64,000 nt of DNA from Apostichopus japonicus (Eukaryota > Echinodermata > Holothuroidea > Aspidochirotida > Stichopodidae), in NCBI RefSeq assembly GCF_037975245.1, contig NC_092580.1, positions 2,141,501 through 2,205,500 of the forward strand. The letters run 5' to 3'. The position numbers and the translations under genes were made by a program. The notes beneath the pieces are model-generated. The model did not search any database, was not told the DNA's origin, and saw only the letters and a list, made by a program, of their open reading frames with translations. Shown here in pieces: positions 28,864-41,783 of this stretch (position 1 is its first letter; every line of letters starts with the position of its first letter).

Positions 28864-31800
28864 GTAAGCGAAATCGTAGTTATGGATTATTTTTTATAAT
28901 TTTTTTTCCACATTATTTTGCCTATAGGTATGACAGATATGTTGTCGGGAGGCTACAATACCCAAGGGAAGGTGTCACCCCGAAACAGGAAGGTAAGATT
29001 TCATCAAACGTAGCCAAATTAATTGGTTACAAGAAAAATATAGGTATAAACTATATTGATATAATAAACAGGTGTGCTGTATAGGACTGCATACATGGAC
29101 GTCGTTATGGGCTACCTTGCGTCACAACCACTTTAAACACTAATCACGAATATGAAAGAGCAATACATTTAACAGAAGCCGATAAGCGATAAGGGATAGT
29201 GTTGGTGAGTAGTGTTGTTCAAGCAACGTGTGGATATGCACTTTCACATCGGGAATTGAATCTTGTTACAAACGGTGACATACAATCAATTTGTTGAAAT
29301 AATTCCTGAAAGTTCGTATACAGGCTTGCTCGTTATGTTGGCTAAGCTAAAAAAATGAACAATAAATTTTGTGTAATCATAAATTGACCAAAAGTCAAAC
29401 ATATACTTCTATACCGGAATAATCCGATGGTTATAGTTGTAAGGTCTACGTTGGTCTATAAATTATGATTGTTTAATCATACCTAATAGCCGAAGGCTAC
29501 AGCGAGTGTATAGACAAGCTAATGGTATTGGCCAACTCATTCATATCCAATAATTATGCATTTTATATCCCAGCCTGGTTCTAAACCACTTTGGTCCAAT
29601 TTGATTTAAGCTAACCATAGCCTATAGTTTCGCTCATCTACGCATGTGGTATGAACTTGGCTTATGGGGGAGATATCGTAGCTACCCCATGCCAAGGGGA
29701 GGTCAGAGTTGTATCATACCTTTCACACTCCTGGGGTCCGACAGATGACAACACCGGGTATTGTTAACTTTGAGTGTGCGGTTCATAAAATTGCCTGCTG
29801 TCGGACCACCAGTGGTCTGCATAACTGCATAACAGTCTTTAGTTTTGTCGAGCAAACATGGTCAGATCATAGCACGGGGTAGCTCTATAGAACCGGTTTT
29901 GCGATTTGTTTTTCAATCCAATGGATAAAAATGTAAGTAAAACCTTTTTTTATTTACATTCAATGTTGTAACAACGTGTCATTATGGTGAACAAAATCAT
30001 GAGAATAATTGTCTCAAATATTTATCACAGAATTCAATGTCTCGAGTCAACTTATAGTGAATCGCGTACGAAATATAAATAGTAATAGCATCCCCTCCGT
30101 GTAAAATGGACTGACTCGTTATGATTCTAAACTATCAAACTTATGGCAGACTTTCTGTACTTACTTGAATAACTTGGACACTGATCTTACCCCGCGCCAG
30201 ACATAAATGTTCTCCTACCCGTCCCTAGTGCATTAACATGCGGAGATGTCTTTTGTTAATCCAAGTCAAGCGAAAACTCAGGTCAAGTCGCATGCTATTC
30301 AGGTTAAGTCAAGTTAAAGGGGGCCTATAAATTGATAAATTGAAGTAAACAGATGTCATGACATTCTGTTAAGACCGACTTTATTTCAAAACTAAAACTT
30401 GCGAAGATAAAAAAGTGTCGCAAGGAGTTCGAACTATATAGGCCTACTGCTAACATTGCATATTTAAATATCTAATAAATCTGTCAACATGTTTTATCGT
30501 GTGTGGTCACTGTTTGAATCTTTGTCTTCATATTGCCATAATTAGTGTTTTTTTTTTTTGATTTTTTTTATAAAGTTCGTTGAAGTGGCTGGTAACCTGA
30601 AGTGCCCCTTTGGTAGCTTTAGTGTCTTAAGTGTTCCTTTTAAGTTCCAAATTAAATTTTAAGTAAAGGCCTATAACCTGTCGTGCAGAAAGTGTTCCTG
30701 TAAGTGTCACTATATTTTCCCTTGAAATGCCAAGATGACTGTACTTTATGTGATTGTTTAAGTGATTTGTTGTCCCTTTTAAGTGTCCTTTTAACTGTAA
30801 CTATATAGTCCGTTCAACAGGCAAGTCATTTTAAGTATCCATTTTAGTGCTTACGTCTCATTTTCCCTTAAAATGACGAGTGCCTTTAAGTCCCCTTAAG
30901 TGTCCCTATATGGTTGGTCCCTTTAAGTGACAAGTACCTTTCATTTATTCATTCATTGCTTTAATGTCAATTTAAGCGTCCCTTTAAGTGTCAATATGTA
31001 CAGTAGTCCCTTTAAGTGATATTTAACCTTATGTATCAATTTAAGAGTTTTACCGTCCCTTTAAGAGTCACGCTATCGTTCCTTAAAGTGGTAATCAACC
31101 TGAAGTATTTCTTTAAATAGTTAAGTGTCTCTTTATGTGTCGCTCTAAGTGACACTACATAATCCTTGAAGTGACAAGTGACTTAAAGTATACCTTTAAG
31201 TTTCAGTAAGAACCCCTTTAAGTTACACAAATTAAACCTTTAAGAGCCCCTTTCAACGTTTAAGTGTCCCTTTAAGTGTACATTTAAAGGAATAGTCCAG
31301 ACCAAATTTTAATATTAGTAAATAGCTAACCAGAAAAAAACAAAACAAAGCTTCACCAAAGCATAAATCTGATTTACAGGATGCGAGAAAATGCAGTTTT
31401 GAAACTAATCCAAAATTCTAAACAGTATGAACATGGTTGTAACGCCACGGATTTACTTTGTTCACCCAGCCCAAATGATTTCTAGGGCCTCTATCACTGG
31501 GTCCTGGTTCAAAGAAAAAATAAGCGAAAAAATCCCTACACATTAGGGTGTTACAATATTTCAGACCTTTTACCTAAATTAATTATAATATACTGTATAT
31601 AGTATTGTGGCTTCAAGCGAAGTTATCATTAACTACATGAAGGGGATTAACGGTGATAAAAGCCAGTAATTAATTAATATGACTAAGAGGCTCACTCTCA
31701 CCTTTACTGCAAGCTATGTACTTTTAATCTGTGACGAAGTCTACCTACGGCATCGAAATAATACACATTTTCATCAGTGTAAGGAATTTTGAATGACAAA

Positions 31801-34800
31801 ATCTTCTTCGGAGCGTTTTGAAATCTTAATACAATATCTGTATGGCAAATATATAGGCACCATAGATTTGGATACACGGATAGTGGGAGTGTATCCGTGA
31901 CGTCACAACCATGTTGGCAATAATTCTTGTCCTATCTTGAATGGTATAAATAACTGAATAAGTAGCTAGCAGGGGTTACATAGGGAGAAGGGGTGGGGGG
32001 GGGGGGGAGTGGGCACTGTTCAAATGGTTAGAAAGTTCCTTCTATGTCGCAGGAATAAAATCCTCTCTTCCGGGGCCCTGGATTTCTACGTTTATAAACA
32101 TTCGTATGTTGATTCATACAGAATGTGCTAACGTAAGTTTTTCCGACACATTGTTGTGGATGATTAATTATGGTGTGCATTTGAAACCATGGTGACAAAA
32201 TACAAATAAAAAACAAAGAACAAAACAAAAAACGTAGCAGATGTTGAATTTTACGCAAAGGAATAAACTAGTTCCTAAAAACATAGCAAACATCTTAGTA
32301 GAGTAAAATCACACCAGGAATCTTGTAAATAAAAACAATACAGCAAATAACATATATTCGTGGGACACAATTTCTTTGGTATTGAATTAAACAGCTAATA
32401 ACCTGCTAATTGGGAGTGGTTATTACGCAAAGATCTTTCGAATATTTTGAGTTGATTTACAAGTATGGTAAATAAACCATCCCCAAGTGATGCTAAACTC
32501 CGACAGTAAGATAAGATTAGGCTAGACCCCATACGAGGGGATCCCCAAATGGTTAAGTCACCTTGGGCATTGCGGACTACATACACCACGTTGGTCTTAA
32601 CAATATAGCTACGTAAAGTTCTTAATTGTTGAGAAAGAATATTTTTTTATGGGCCCACTTATAGATATACTTTGTTTAACGTAAGTGATCTTTATCATAT
32701 TGATTATAACTTTTATATATTTTTTTCATTTACAGAGAGAGAAAGCTCATGTTAAGATGAGGGACAGAATGCGCCGTAAGATGTATGGTAAGAGATTCAT
32801 GCCTGTATATCATTGTAGCTGTAAAACGAGTGTTGTCCCTCAGTCACAATTAGTGTCCTATAGCCCGCCGATATTTGTTCTTTTTTTTCCCGATTGATCT
32901 AATATCCTATACTTATTTTTAATTCACATCGGATGTATAAGAAATAGAGCCTATTTAAGGATCATAACTGGAAAGACAAGCCTCTTATTTTCACATTATT
33001 AAAGTTTTCTACTTTTAAGTAAAGGTATATGTACCGGTGACAGACATTATGTCATTTGTATGGAAAAGACAAATATCCCACAATGCATGTTAGTTAAAAA
33101 CCCCATCTCAATATCTTGTCCATAATCAAGATATTGTTGATTGAATGGAATCTATTTTGACTGTCTAAACCCTCGAGTTTTCCCTCGAGTATATCGCAGT
33201 ATAGGTTGTTTGTGATGTCATAACGATAAATGGTCTTCGAAAGTTTTACTTTCCTATTAATCGGGAGGCCACGTGTAACGATTTCAGACCTTTTATCGCT
33301 AATAATTCTTAAAATTCATTGTTTCCTTCTGTATGTTATCAAAGAAAAAAGTGTACAAAACTTAGAGGGCCTGACGTTTCGATCCTAGTAGGAGCTTTTT
33401 CAGAGGCTAAATAAAACGAAAGCAAACTAAAGGACACATAAGGAGGGACAGTGGCTGTTTGCAGTAGATACGCAGTTTGTTAACAATTTTCTCTCCCTTT
33501 GAAAGAAAATTAAAATGCGGTAATTTCTACTTCAAATGTTAAATTATTCAACCGTTGCGTGTTTTTTTTACGAAAACAGTTTTCAAACATTGTAAAGGGG
33601 TGAGGGGTGGGGTGGGGAAATCTCGGTATGAAAACTTTTGAGCGTGTTTAGAAATGTGGAACGTTTCGTACTGAAATTCTTAAGCTACTTGTTTGAAGAA
33701 ATCTTTCTCATTTTTTTGATATCAGGATCGTCTGTTCTACAGACGAGGCTACAGAATCCTGCTTCCAATACAAGTCGATCCCTTCCCGCCATAACTACAA
33801 TTGCTGATCAAGAGACGTCCCCAAAGAAATCATTGCTGAACCGAGATGGATATTGGTAAGGGCTAACCATGAGATTGGGAAAATGGGAATTTGGAGAAAT
33901 GTTTGTTTAGGCCTACTGTACATAGGGCCAGTATCGGGACAGATTTAACGTTGTTGATTTATCTCTAACCTTCACTTTGAATAAGAAGATTTACACCATC
34001 TGGAAGATATTAAATTGTTCATATGTCTGCATATTCATAGGCTATCTCTGTATTGTTAATATGTAAGTATACACTTTCAGTATAATCTTATCTCATATGT
34101 TGTTATTAGGTCTGGTTTAAGTAAAGTAGCCCTACGTTTTAAATTGGTTCAAGGTGGGTTCCTTTCGGCATATAGCGCAGTGATATGCACACAGAGTTTG
34201 GGGATTGGGAGGGTGTGGCAGGAATGAGTGAGTGCGTGGGTCGGGGGGGGGGGAGGAAGAGGAAAGGTCCGCATAATTCTAAAGAATATGTCTCTCTTTA
34301 CTTGGCTGGAAGTCATCATTCTGATGTTTTCTTTGACAGGCGAACCCAACAGGAACGTTATGATACCATGCTTCACACCGGTAACCCAACAATCGGCGGA
34401 AATAGAGACAATGAATCAATCCAATCGCTAATGAACAGGGTGATGGAGAAAAAAAGACAGACGCAACCAATACAGAACAACTCGTTATTAACAATAAGGT
34501 AAAAGCAGCACGACCCATGGTATCGCATTTTTTGCTCTTAATAAACACGCACTGATTAATGGCAGCTACTGTTCAACCACACAAACCAACGTTAGCTCAA
34601 CTTTTGCGTTGATTCGGCGATACATAGACAATTACATTTGTGCACTTAAGAGGTTCTGTAATAGCGCCATGGTAAAAGAAATAACTATGCAAACGAGTGA
34701 CCGTAAGTTTCAATTGAATAAATCAATATCATGTTGCAATGATACCCCCCCCCCCCCCCACGAATATCACATCCACATATTTGCACATATCAAATAGAAA

Positions 34801-37746
34801 AGCGATTATGCAACATAGGCAGTGTTCGCCTTCTTTCTGAAGAAATTCAGACTATTTTTGTAAAGAAATTCCAATTTCATGTTTATGCTACATCTATAGT
34901 GCTTGTACATAAACGTGACCATGCTGATCATTATATCCGGGACCCTTTACTGCTGGGACCTATGGTGATCTGATCATATATAGCTGATGTAAAGATACGT
35001 TATTGAGTGTCATGGCCCGCCGGGTGGGTGTAAAATGTCACTGTGGCCTGAAAGATCAATTTCGTACTCACCACTCAGTGGATTTTCATATGCTTGTTTG
35101 TGTTGCAGGTCTTACAGACGCCCGACAGCACCTTACGCAATTCAACAACAATCATTGATAAAGTAAGTTGCTAATTGACGTATTAATAGGTTTGTTCATG
35201 TTCATAATCTTGTGTGAAGTGCAATTGGCCCATGGGTGGTGATGGTGGCGGTGGGGGGGGGGGGGGGTGAGGGTTACGTGTGGTGGTTAGGGAAGGTATG
35301 AAAATACACACCCTGCATTCATATGATGAAGTATATAGATTGGTTAGCCCTCACAAAAAAAGTTCCAAGTTGTATCACAGTCTGTATATAGCTTTGCATG
35401 CAGGGAAGCCACACCTTTTATAACTTTGTTCAATTTGAATGACATGGATTTACTTTATTATTCTCTTACACGTCTCCTATACATACACACTCCGATCTTC
35501 CAAGCCTACATACTGGTAACATTCTTGCACTGCGTATATGTAGAGGAGACAATTGAGTATCGTCATTCGTAAAAGAAACAAACCAGTGAGTTTTGGGGCA
35601 TATACACACTGTCGGGAACAATTCCATTTTACAACAATTTATATTCCCTAGTTGACGAATAGCTTTGACCTAATGTTTTGACCTATTCAGACCTATTCTG
35701 TACGGAAATCTGGATTATAAAATTTGAAACAAATTAAGAACCAACGGCGTGCCATGAAGCCTCTTACTAGTTTGAAAATTGTTGAAGTTATTAACCTGGC
35801 TTGCACTATGGCGTGAAAGGGCACTGTACAACGAACTTCACACTATAGTTAATGATATGTAATAATTTGTAAGTCGTGGAGTTGTTTTACTTATATTTCT
35901 TGCGGATTCAGTCTGTTTGAATTGAGTCCCTCGGGTCAAGTCTCAAGTTTCTGGGAGCCATTCAAGTCTAGAGTTATTGAGGGCAAAGCTGCAGTCTGGT
36001 CTCAAATCAACGTATCAATGATTACTCCAAAATGACTTTGCGTGGGAAAATGAATAATACAACCCCCCCCCCTCATTATTTCTCTTAACGGTGTATTACA
36101 AATAGCAGGAAACATTTTTCCATATGAAAGTGATAAAATTACTTTCTCTAATTTTTTCTTCATTATACAATCACCAGTATTTACTTATTATCTAAGTTTT
36201 AATTGAAAAAGGTTTAAGTTACCATTTTCTTCTGCACAGACTGTGAGATTCCCTGCAGAATGTTTTAAATAACACATAGAAATTAAAAATAACCAAAATA
36301 AAAATGCACAGTATAATCTGATGAATTTACATAAACCTCCTTCGGAACTTACACATGTTCTATTATTACCAGCAGTTTTTTTTGATAAAAATGCACAGGC
36401 TTTTTTTTGGTAAGGGGGAAGGGTTCCGATTTGAAGAAGATATGGACTTTTGAATCGGGACAAGGGTCTCAGAGGACGTCAACCTTTCCGATTGAGAAAG
36501 TTTTGTATAAGTAGGGTTGCTAAAACGTAAAAATGGTACAAGCTTTTGCGACTTACCAATCTCTTAGGTGATCGAAAGTACTCTAGAGGTTTTCTAATTT
36601 CTCTTTTCCAGGAAAATGGTTGGCATCGCACCCCTACCTCGAGGAAAGCCAGAGAAGAAAGGACCGTACGTACTGGTTCTCCAGACTCGTAAGAACAGCA
36701 AGAGTTTGAAAGAACCGAAGAACACCAAAGACTTGCAGCCAGTTGTGGTCACTTCTGATGATCATGTGTCATCTGAGACAACTTTATCTGGTCCAGAATC
36801 AAAACCTGAAATAAAGCCTTTACCCCAGATAAGTAAATGGAAGCCTAATCTAAATAATATACCTAAGCCCCCCTCACCCGTCGAGTCGGACGATCGGGCT
36901 GTTACAAACTACAAGTTACAATTACAACACGCGAATAGATTAGCGGAGACTCGCTCTCATTTACCATCTCATTCCATGGAACGCCAAACGTTACAAAAAT
37001 ACTCCGCTTTACCGAGCATTTCAAAGATTGTGAATGAACCTTCGGAATCTACTGTAACTGAAGTTAATTCAGATACGTCACACAGGGAAGGTAATAACGA
37101 ACAGGGGGGAGCCCATCTCGATAAAGACACAATTCCAAGTACCAAGGAAACTTTTCGGTCCAGGAAGAGTAACTCGAATGAAATATTAGAAGTCATGGAA
37201 GCGAAGAAACAAGCGAAACGAGGGAAACATGCCGAAACTGATTTTAAGACGTTACTAAGGACTAGACATAGGTATACGTCAGATACAAGAATGTTTAAAG
37301 ATGATTTGGTAAACATGAGACGTCTGTCAATCATATCTGAAGGTAATTCAGCCACATCCGAAAGTCAGGGCAGGGTATCTTCTGCCGAAAGAACGAGCAG
37401 CCGTGCCAGCATTGCGTCCTTAAAAAGTGTTCCATCACTTGAAAAAATCGACGAGACCAAAGTTGTGAAGGAGGGCGTCGGTGAGCGTGCAATGCTTCCA
37501 ACTGTTAAATCGCCGGGCGCGATTTACCTCATTCAGGAAGAAACGATGGACGCGAATCTAAATGGTTCGGGACATTTGTATGCGCCCCCGAGCACACCCG
37601 TGTCCCGTAATGAGGATGCCGAAATGAAGAAAACTACGGAAGGGGAACAGGGCATTATAGATGAAAATTGCAACTCTAGCAACCATGATAGAATACACGG
37701 TATGAAGTGGATATCAGGAGATGACGAATTTGTAAAAGTCAAGTAA
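28734..37746 (+). CDS. Uncharacterised multi-exon gene, predicted disordered protein (530-574 aa)
   Basis: Exons 28734-28863, 28928-28992, 32736-32787, 33726-33855, 34340-34498, 35109-35162 and 36612-37746 join in frame (phases 1, 0, 1, 2, 2, 2), each with GT-AG borders and a pyrimidine-rich acceptor. I do not recognise the family. The protein is polar: a basic segment REKAHVKMRDRMRRKMYG, then Gln/Asn-rich and Ser/Thr/Lys/Glu-rich regions, with KPLPQISKWKPNLNNIPKPP and a serine-rich RASIASLKSVPSLEKI. No transmembrane segment, zinc motif or enzyme signature is seen. The start is uncertain. If exon 1 is 5' UTR, translation would begin at the ATG at 28930 (MTDMLSGGYN, 530 residues); a TATATATG at 28778 could then be a TATA box. 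Seven-fold phase agreement makes the gene itself likely. Confidence 0.72.
28928..28992 (+). CDS. Uncharacterised gene, exon 2
   Basis: Acceptor TTTTGCCTATAG and donor AAG|GTAAGA. Encodes MTDMLSGGYNTQGKVSPRNRK in the joined frame. Confidence 0.55.
30600..31283. repeat. Degenerate CCCTTTAAGTGTC repeat field in intron 2 of the uncharacterised gene
   Basis: About ten exact TTAAGTG words and many one-mismatch variants (TTAAGTC, TTAAGAG, GCAAGTC) lie mostly in the same orientation, every 20-60 bases. There is no fixed period, so it looks like an old, decayed simple repeat. Confidence 0.8.
31288..31900. mobile_element. Possible MITE starting at a TTAA site
   Basis: TTAA (31284-31287) is followed by AGGAATAGTCCAGACC, resembling the AG-starting termini of the two other TTAA elements. 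The matching right end was not found, so it may be truncated. Confidence 0.3.
32736..32787 (+). CDS. Uncharacterised gene, exon 3 (basic segment)
   Basis: Acceptor TTTTTTCATTTACAG and donor G|GTAAGA. Encodes REKAHVKMRDRMRRKMY, nine of whose 17 residues are Lys, Arg or His. Confidence 0.62.
33368..33412. repeat. Dispersed copy of the hammerhead-like module
   Basis: The minus strand reads AGCCTCTGAAAAAGCTCC then TACTA, GGATC, GAAACGTCAGGCC, matching the arms at 14687-14731 and 14762-14805. Downstream similarity (GCAGTTTGTTAACA against GCAGTTTGCTAACA) shows the repeat extends beyond the module. Confidence 0.7.
33726..33855 (+). CDS. Uncharacterised gene, exon 4
   Basis: Acceptor TTTTTTTGATATCAG and donor TG|GTAAGG. 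Encodes SSVLQTRLQNPASNTSRSLP and continues to SPKKSLLNRDGYW. Confidence 0.68.
34340..34498 (+). CDS. Uncharacterised gene, exon 5
   Basis: Acceptor TTTTCTTTGACAG and donor AG|GTAAAA. Encodes RTQQERYDTMLHTGNPTIGG and MNRVMEKKRQTQPIQNN. Confidence 0.68.
35109..35162 (+). CDS. Uncharacterised gene, exon 6
   Basis: Acceptor TTGTGTTGCAG and donor AA|GTAAGT. Encodes SYRRPTAPYAIQQQSLIK. Confidence 0.65.
36612..37746 (+). CDS. Uncharacterised gene, terminal exon
   Basis: Long open frame of 377 codons to TAA at 37744, after acceptor CTCTTTTCCAG. It is the best-supported part: the frame is far longer than chance in this AT-rich sequence. Starts KMVGIAPLPRGKPEKKGPYV and ends WISGDDEFVKVK. No canonical poly(A) signal was seen in the next 400 bases. 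Confidence 0.85.
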
Positions 37747-39189
37747 TTGATAATTCCCAAATCCTTAACATTGCCGTAGGCCATTCTGCACGCAATGTGT
37801 TTGTTAATTTGCATGAATGAACTCGTTGTTCAAAAGAGAATCTTACCAATCAAAAATTTTTCTAAGAAATAATACTTTGGTTAGCAATTTGGATACGAAA
37901 GCCTATTAACAAATTAGCCGATTGACGAACCTTTTTTCAGTGGCACCAATTGGCTTTCGTAATTTATCTATCGCAACGACTGATATAAACATCTGAATGT
38001 CAGAATACTTAGGAAACGAACGTGTCGAGCTACCACAGATTGTTTTCGCAAATTTGGGTAAAGTCTGAGGTGCGTGTGTGTGTGTGTGTGTGGGGGGGGG
38101 GGTATTGGGAAAACGCCATTTCCCTGTGTCCTCGTGATGTGTTGGTATGGCACTGGAGATGACAACTTTCATCTTCATCGGAGGGTCCAAAACTCAACTG
38201 ATCTTGCAATTTAAATGGTAATTGTTTTAATACATTGGGTTACAACCTGTTAACACTATGATTTGTGTATGATTATCAACGTTTTTTTCGAAACCAATGC
38301 TTGGAAAAATGATATCCCCCCTCCCATTACAACGACCCCTCCAACCCGAACCACATGCTCCCCCTTATAATGTCTCTCATGTGTCCAGTTCCACCTTGTG
38401 ACCTTTGAAGCGATATATATCTACCCATGTGCTAAAGATATCCACTGACGTAACGTTATAATATGACAGGTATATCAAGCTGCTGTACCACGTGATCGCA
38501 ATCGTCCAATCATCGTCTAGTGATTGTAAACTATTTGCTAATGACTGGCTATGATTGCTTTCCACAATACATATGTGGTTGAAATTGATCATCTGGTGGC
38601 TAAAGCTGATTACGTAACAAACTGACTGAAAATTGTCTGCATTTTTAGGTCAAAACCACACCTTCATAGCAATTTTTATTGCAAAGATTAAGATATATGA
38701 CCGTTTTTAATTTGATAACATTTCGTCAATGTATCTGGCAACAGAAAGGCGAATACCATCATGAAGTTTAGTTGAAAATGTCATTGCTTTTGTCTTTAAA
38801 ATATTTCATATCATTTATCCACAGAGGAAAATAATATTTCTATAAAAAGGTTGGATTTTGTGGAAATTCTAACTTCAGAGATTATTGACAACTAAGCAAA
38901 CACTCCAAACGCGACAGGTTTCAAGCATTAAAAAGAACGATTATAGTAGCCTAAGTAAAACCTTTTCAAGAACATCTCTCCACGTGAAATCATAGACTAA
39001 CTACATGTGATTTCACTTTTTGGAATATTGGAGCTAGGTTTCATCCAGCCCAAGTAAGTTACATATAATCAATTTTATCTCCGGTAAGGGTATAAGATAT
39101 TGAAATGGTATTTTCAAGTGTGGAATGTTTTTTTCTTCAATTTAAGTTTGACACATTCTTCCACCAGTATTATTCCATTTAATGATATT

Positions 39190-39470
39190 GCAAAAGTTTA
39201 TATGCCAAACAAAGTTTGCTGGTACTGTATGCTGGTAACCTGAAAGGCTAACTTTGACATATTTCAGTTTTGGATACCATGTACTAAGACAGGTTAAATA
39301 CTTTACATGATATGCTGGTAACATGAAAGGCTAACTTTTCCGGATTTCAATTTCGGGTACCATGTACCCCCAGACAGTTGAAATAGTTTACATGGCAAGC
39401 TGGCTACAAGAAAGACTAAACTTCCAGGCTTTCAGTTTGGGGTGCCAGGTGAAATATTTACCTGGATTAG
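39190..39470. repeat. Tandem repeat of about 83 bp, three to four diverged units
   Basis: Units share GCTGGTAACMTGAAAGGCTA, a TTTCARTTTNGGGTACCATG-type block and a CAGGTTGAAATA-type block, at 39228, 39311 and 39391. Confidence 0.75.
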
Positions 39471-40449
39471 AAGACCATAATAATTTAGTATGAAAGGCAA
39501 AGGGTAGATTATTTAGGACATGAGATTGGCAACCCTGATTTTGATTGTGTTCGCCAAGCTCGTTGAAATAAAACAAATCTAAGACCAACCTTTGTGCACT
39601 GGCAGATCATATGTTACACTGAAGGGGCATAAGTTGTATACAAGGGGGATGTCAATTCCAATAATATGGAATGGAATTGGTGTTTAGGAATGAGTCTTTC
39701 AACCCCCCCCCCCACCGTCCCTCTCCCGCATCAATCAATCTCTCCGTGACTGAAATCCTGGTTGAACTCAAATTGGAACCACCTTCTATGATCTAAATTT
39801 GGACCTTATGAGAGCACAACAAGAATAAGATGAAAATATTCTTACTATCTTGCAATATATTCTCGAAGGATACTTAAAGAGGCAGTTTTACTACGCAACA
39901 AATTGCTAAACAGCTACAGTATTGCAAATATCTGCTTCTGTTAAGTAAGATTAAAACTGTAATACAAATATCATATGAAATGATTTTAAAGCATGCAGTT
40001 AATTGTAAGCCTTAGGTAACGACAGTTGATAAACATAACGTGACCTAATTGTCCACATGGCAACGGCAATTGAAAACCTTTTTACTTATTGAATATGTAC
40101 CTGAATATCATTGCATTAATCAGGTATTAAAAACATGTTGACTTTGATTAAAATTTTACAGCTATTAAAATACATATCTGATTACTGGAACTATTACTTT
40201 GGCTATTTATAAACTCTGTTAACATTATTGGCGTTAAAAACTCTGATCTGGTGGAATTTTGACTAAATAACAAAGAAAAGTTTAGATAATATTAGTTAAG
40301 AACATGAGAACAATAAGATTAAGAACATGAGAACAATAGAACAATAGAACATGAAATTGTGATAAAACAGAAGATTAAGATCAAATGAACACTGATGCAA
40401 ACACAAAGCAATGATCTTGATTATTTGTTATAAACACTGAGCAGTAGAG

Positions 40450-40610
40450 ACAATGCGGCACGGTGTTATAGGACAATGAGATACATTGTAAAAGGACAAT
40501 GGGACTCATTGTTATAGAACAATGAGATACATTGTTATAGGATAATGTGACACATTTTAATGACAATGAGATGTATTGTTATACAACAATGAGATGCATT
40601 GTTCTGGAAT
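40450..40610. repeat. Tandem array of palindromic ACAATG-CATTGT units
   Basis: About six units of 28-30 bp, each containing ACAATGAGATACATTGT, whose ends are complementary and can form a small hairpin. Confidence 0.85.
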
Positions 40611-41161
40611 AATACTTGCAGAATCAACACAAGCTGCTGCCAAGTTTATTAAGTTCAGTCAGTGCTGTAACACTGTCAACTGCAATTGGTTTGCTTTTTC
40701 AAACCAATGAAGACTTAGGAGTGACACTTAGTATTCAGTATAATAAGTACAATGGCCATGGTTACTATGGTAACCTGATTTCAGCACACTACATGCAGAC
40801 AATGTTATTGGTAAACGAGAGTCACCATCCATGTTGTGTAACTTGTGATTAGTTAATTGTGAAACAATACCTACATAATTGTCCTAGTACTATATAAACA
40901 TTACAGAGATCATTTGCTAGAATACTAAGACTGCTTGCCCACTCTTATTATTATTCGTGTTATAAAACGAAAGAGAAAAAAGCAACACTAACTAATGGCT
41001 GAAACAAAACCTGTTTGAATTACAAAAACATCTATAATATTTGCAAACCTGCATCATATAAATTCTATGAAAAGTTGAAGCCTTGATACCATCATCCTCT
41101 GATGGTCTTTAAGTGGAAACTTTATCTGAAAAGCCTTCTAATTTAAATACATTCTACTGAT

Positions 41162-41167
41162 TTTATT
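41162..41167 (-). terminator. MBD4: Candidate poly(A) signal for MBD4
   Basis: AATAAA on the minus strand about 540 bases past the MBD4 stop. Motif only. Confidence 0.35.
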
Positions 41168-41708
41168 TCTCAATAACGGTGCTCATGTAAACCTTTAAGT
41201 AATCCTCTGAATATGTAAGTGGTTGATTCATACTCAACTGTCTTCTAATTTAAGTACATTGATTATTTCTGGTGAGTGTTCCTGTAAGCTATTAATAAAA
41301 TCCTCCGAAAATGCATTTAACTCTGAAATGCTTTCTAATTTCAACGCTGATTAATTCTGGGTGACAGTGCCTCTTGTAAGCCTTCAGAAAGTCCTCTGAA
41401 GAAGTAAATGGACACATGATTCTGCTTTGAATACTGCGTAATAGATATCTGTATAAATTTAATCTTCTGATGACATCATGTGTTAATGTCATCCTTGGAT
41501 ATAGTCTCTGAAAACATTTGTTCTGGACTGTAAGCAAAGTTTGCTTGAATTATTTCTGTATAAAATTTAAATATGATAATACGATACCTTTCGGATTTCA
41601 CATCATCCTCTTAAGTGCTTTGCAGGAAGAAAACTCTTGAAAAAGTTAAGTCAAATCGTGGAATCGTTTCTACAAAAATTGAAGCATGCTTGGTAGAAAC
41701 TTTCAATC

Positions 41709-41783
41709 CTAAATTCCTAACTCCTTCCAATTTTCTTTTAGCCAGTCGTGGTACTTGTTCAACATATGGTCCGTTGGTTTAAC
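41709..41783 (-). CDS. MBD4: MBD4 terminal exon
   Basis: Acceptor TTTTGTTTCACAG. Encodes [20 protein letters not shown] then ELGI and TAG; human MBD4 has [11 protein letters not shown] at the same place. Confidence 0.93.
   Translation of the reverse strand, partial: VKPTDHMLNKYHDWLKENWKELGI

Larger units (their letters stand above)
37747..41708. other. Intergenic between the uncharacterised gene and MBD4
   Basis: Includes a (GT)n plus G10 tract (38072-38102) and two minisatellites (separate entries). No gene seen. Confidence 0.65.
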
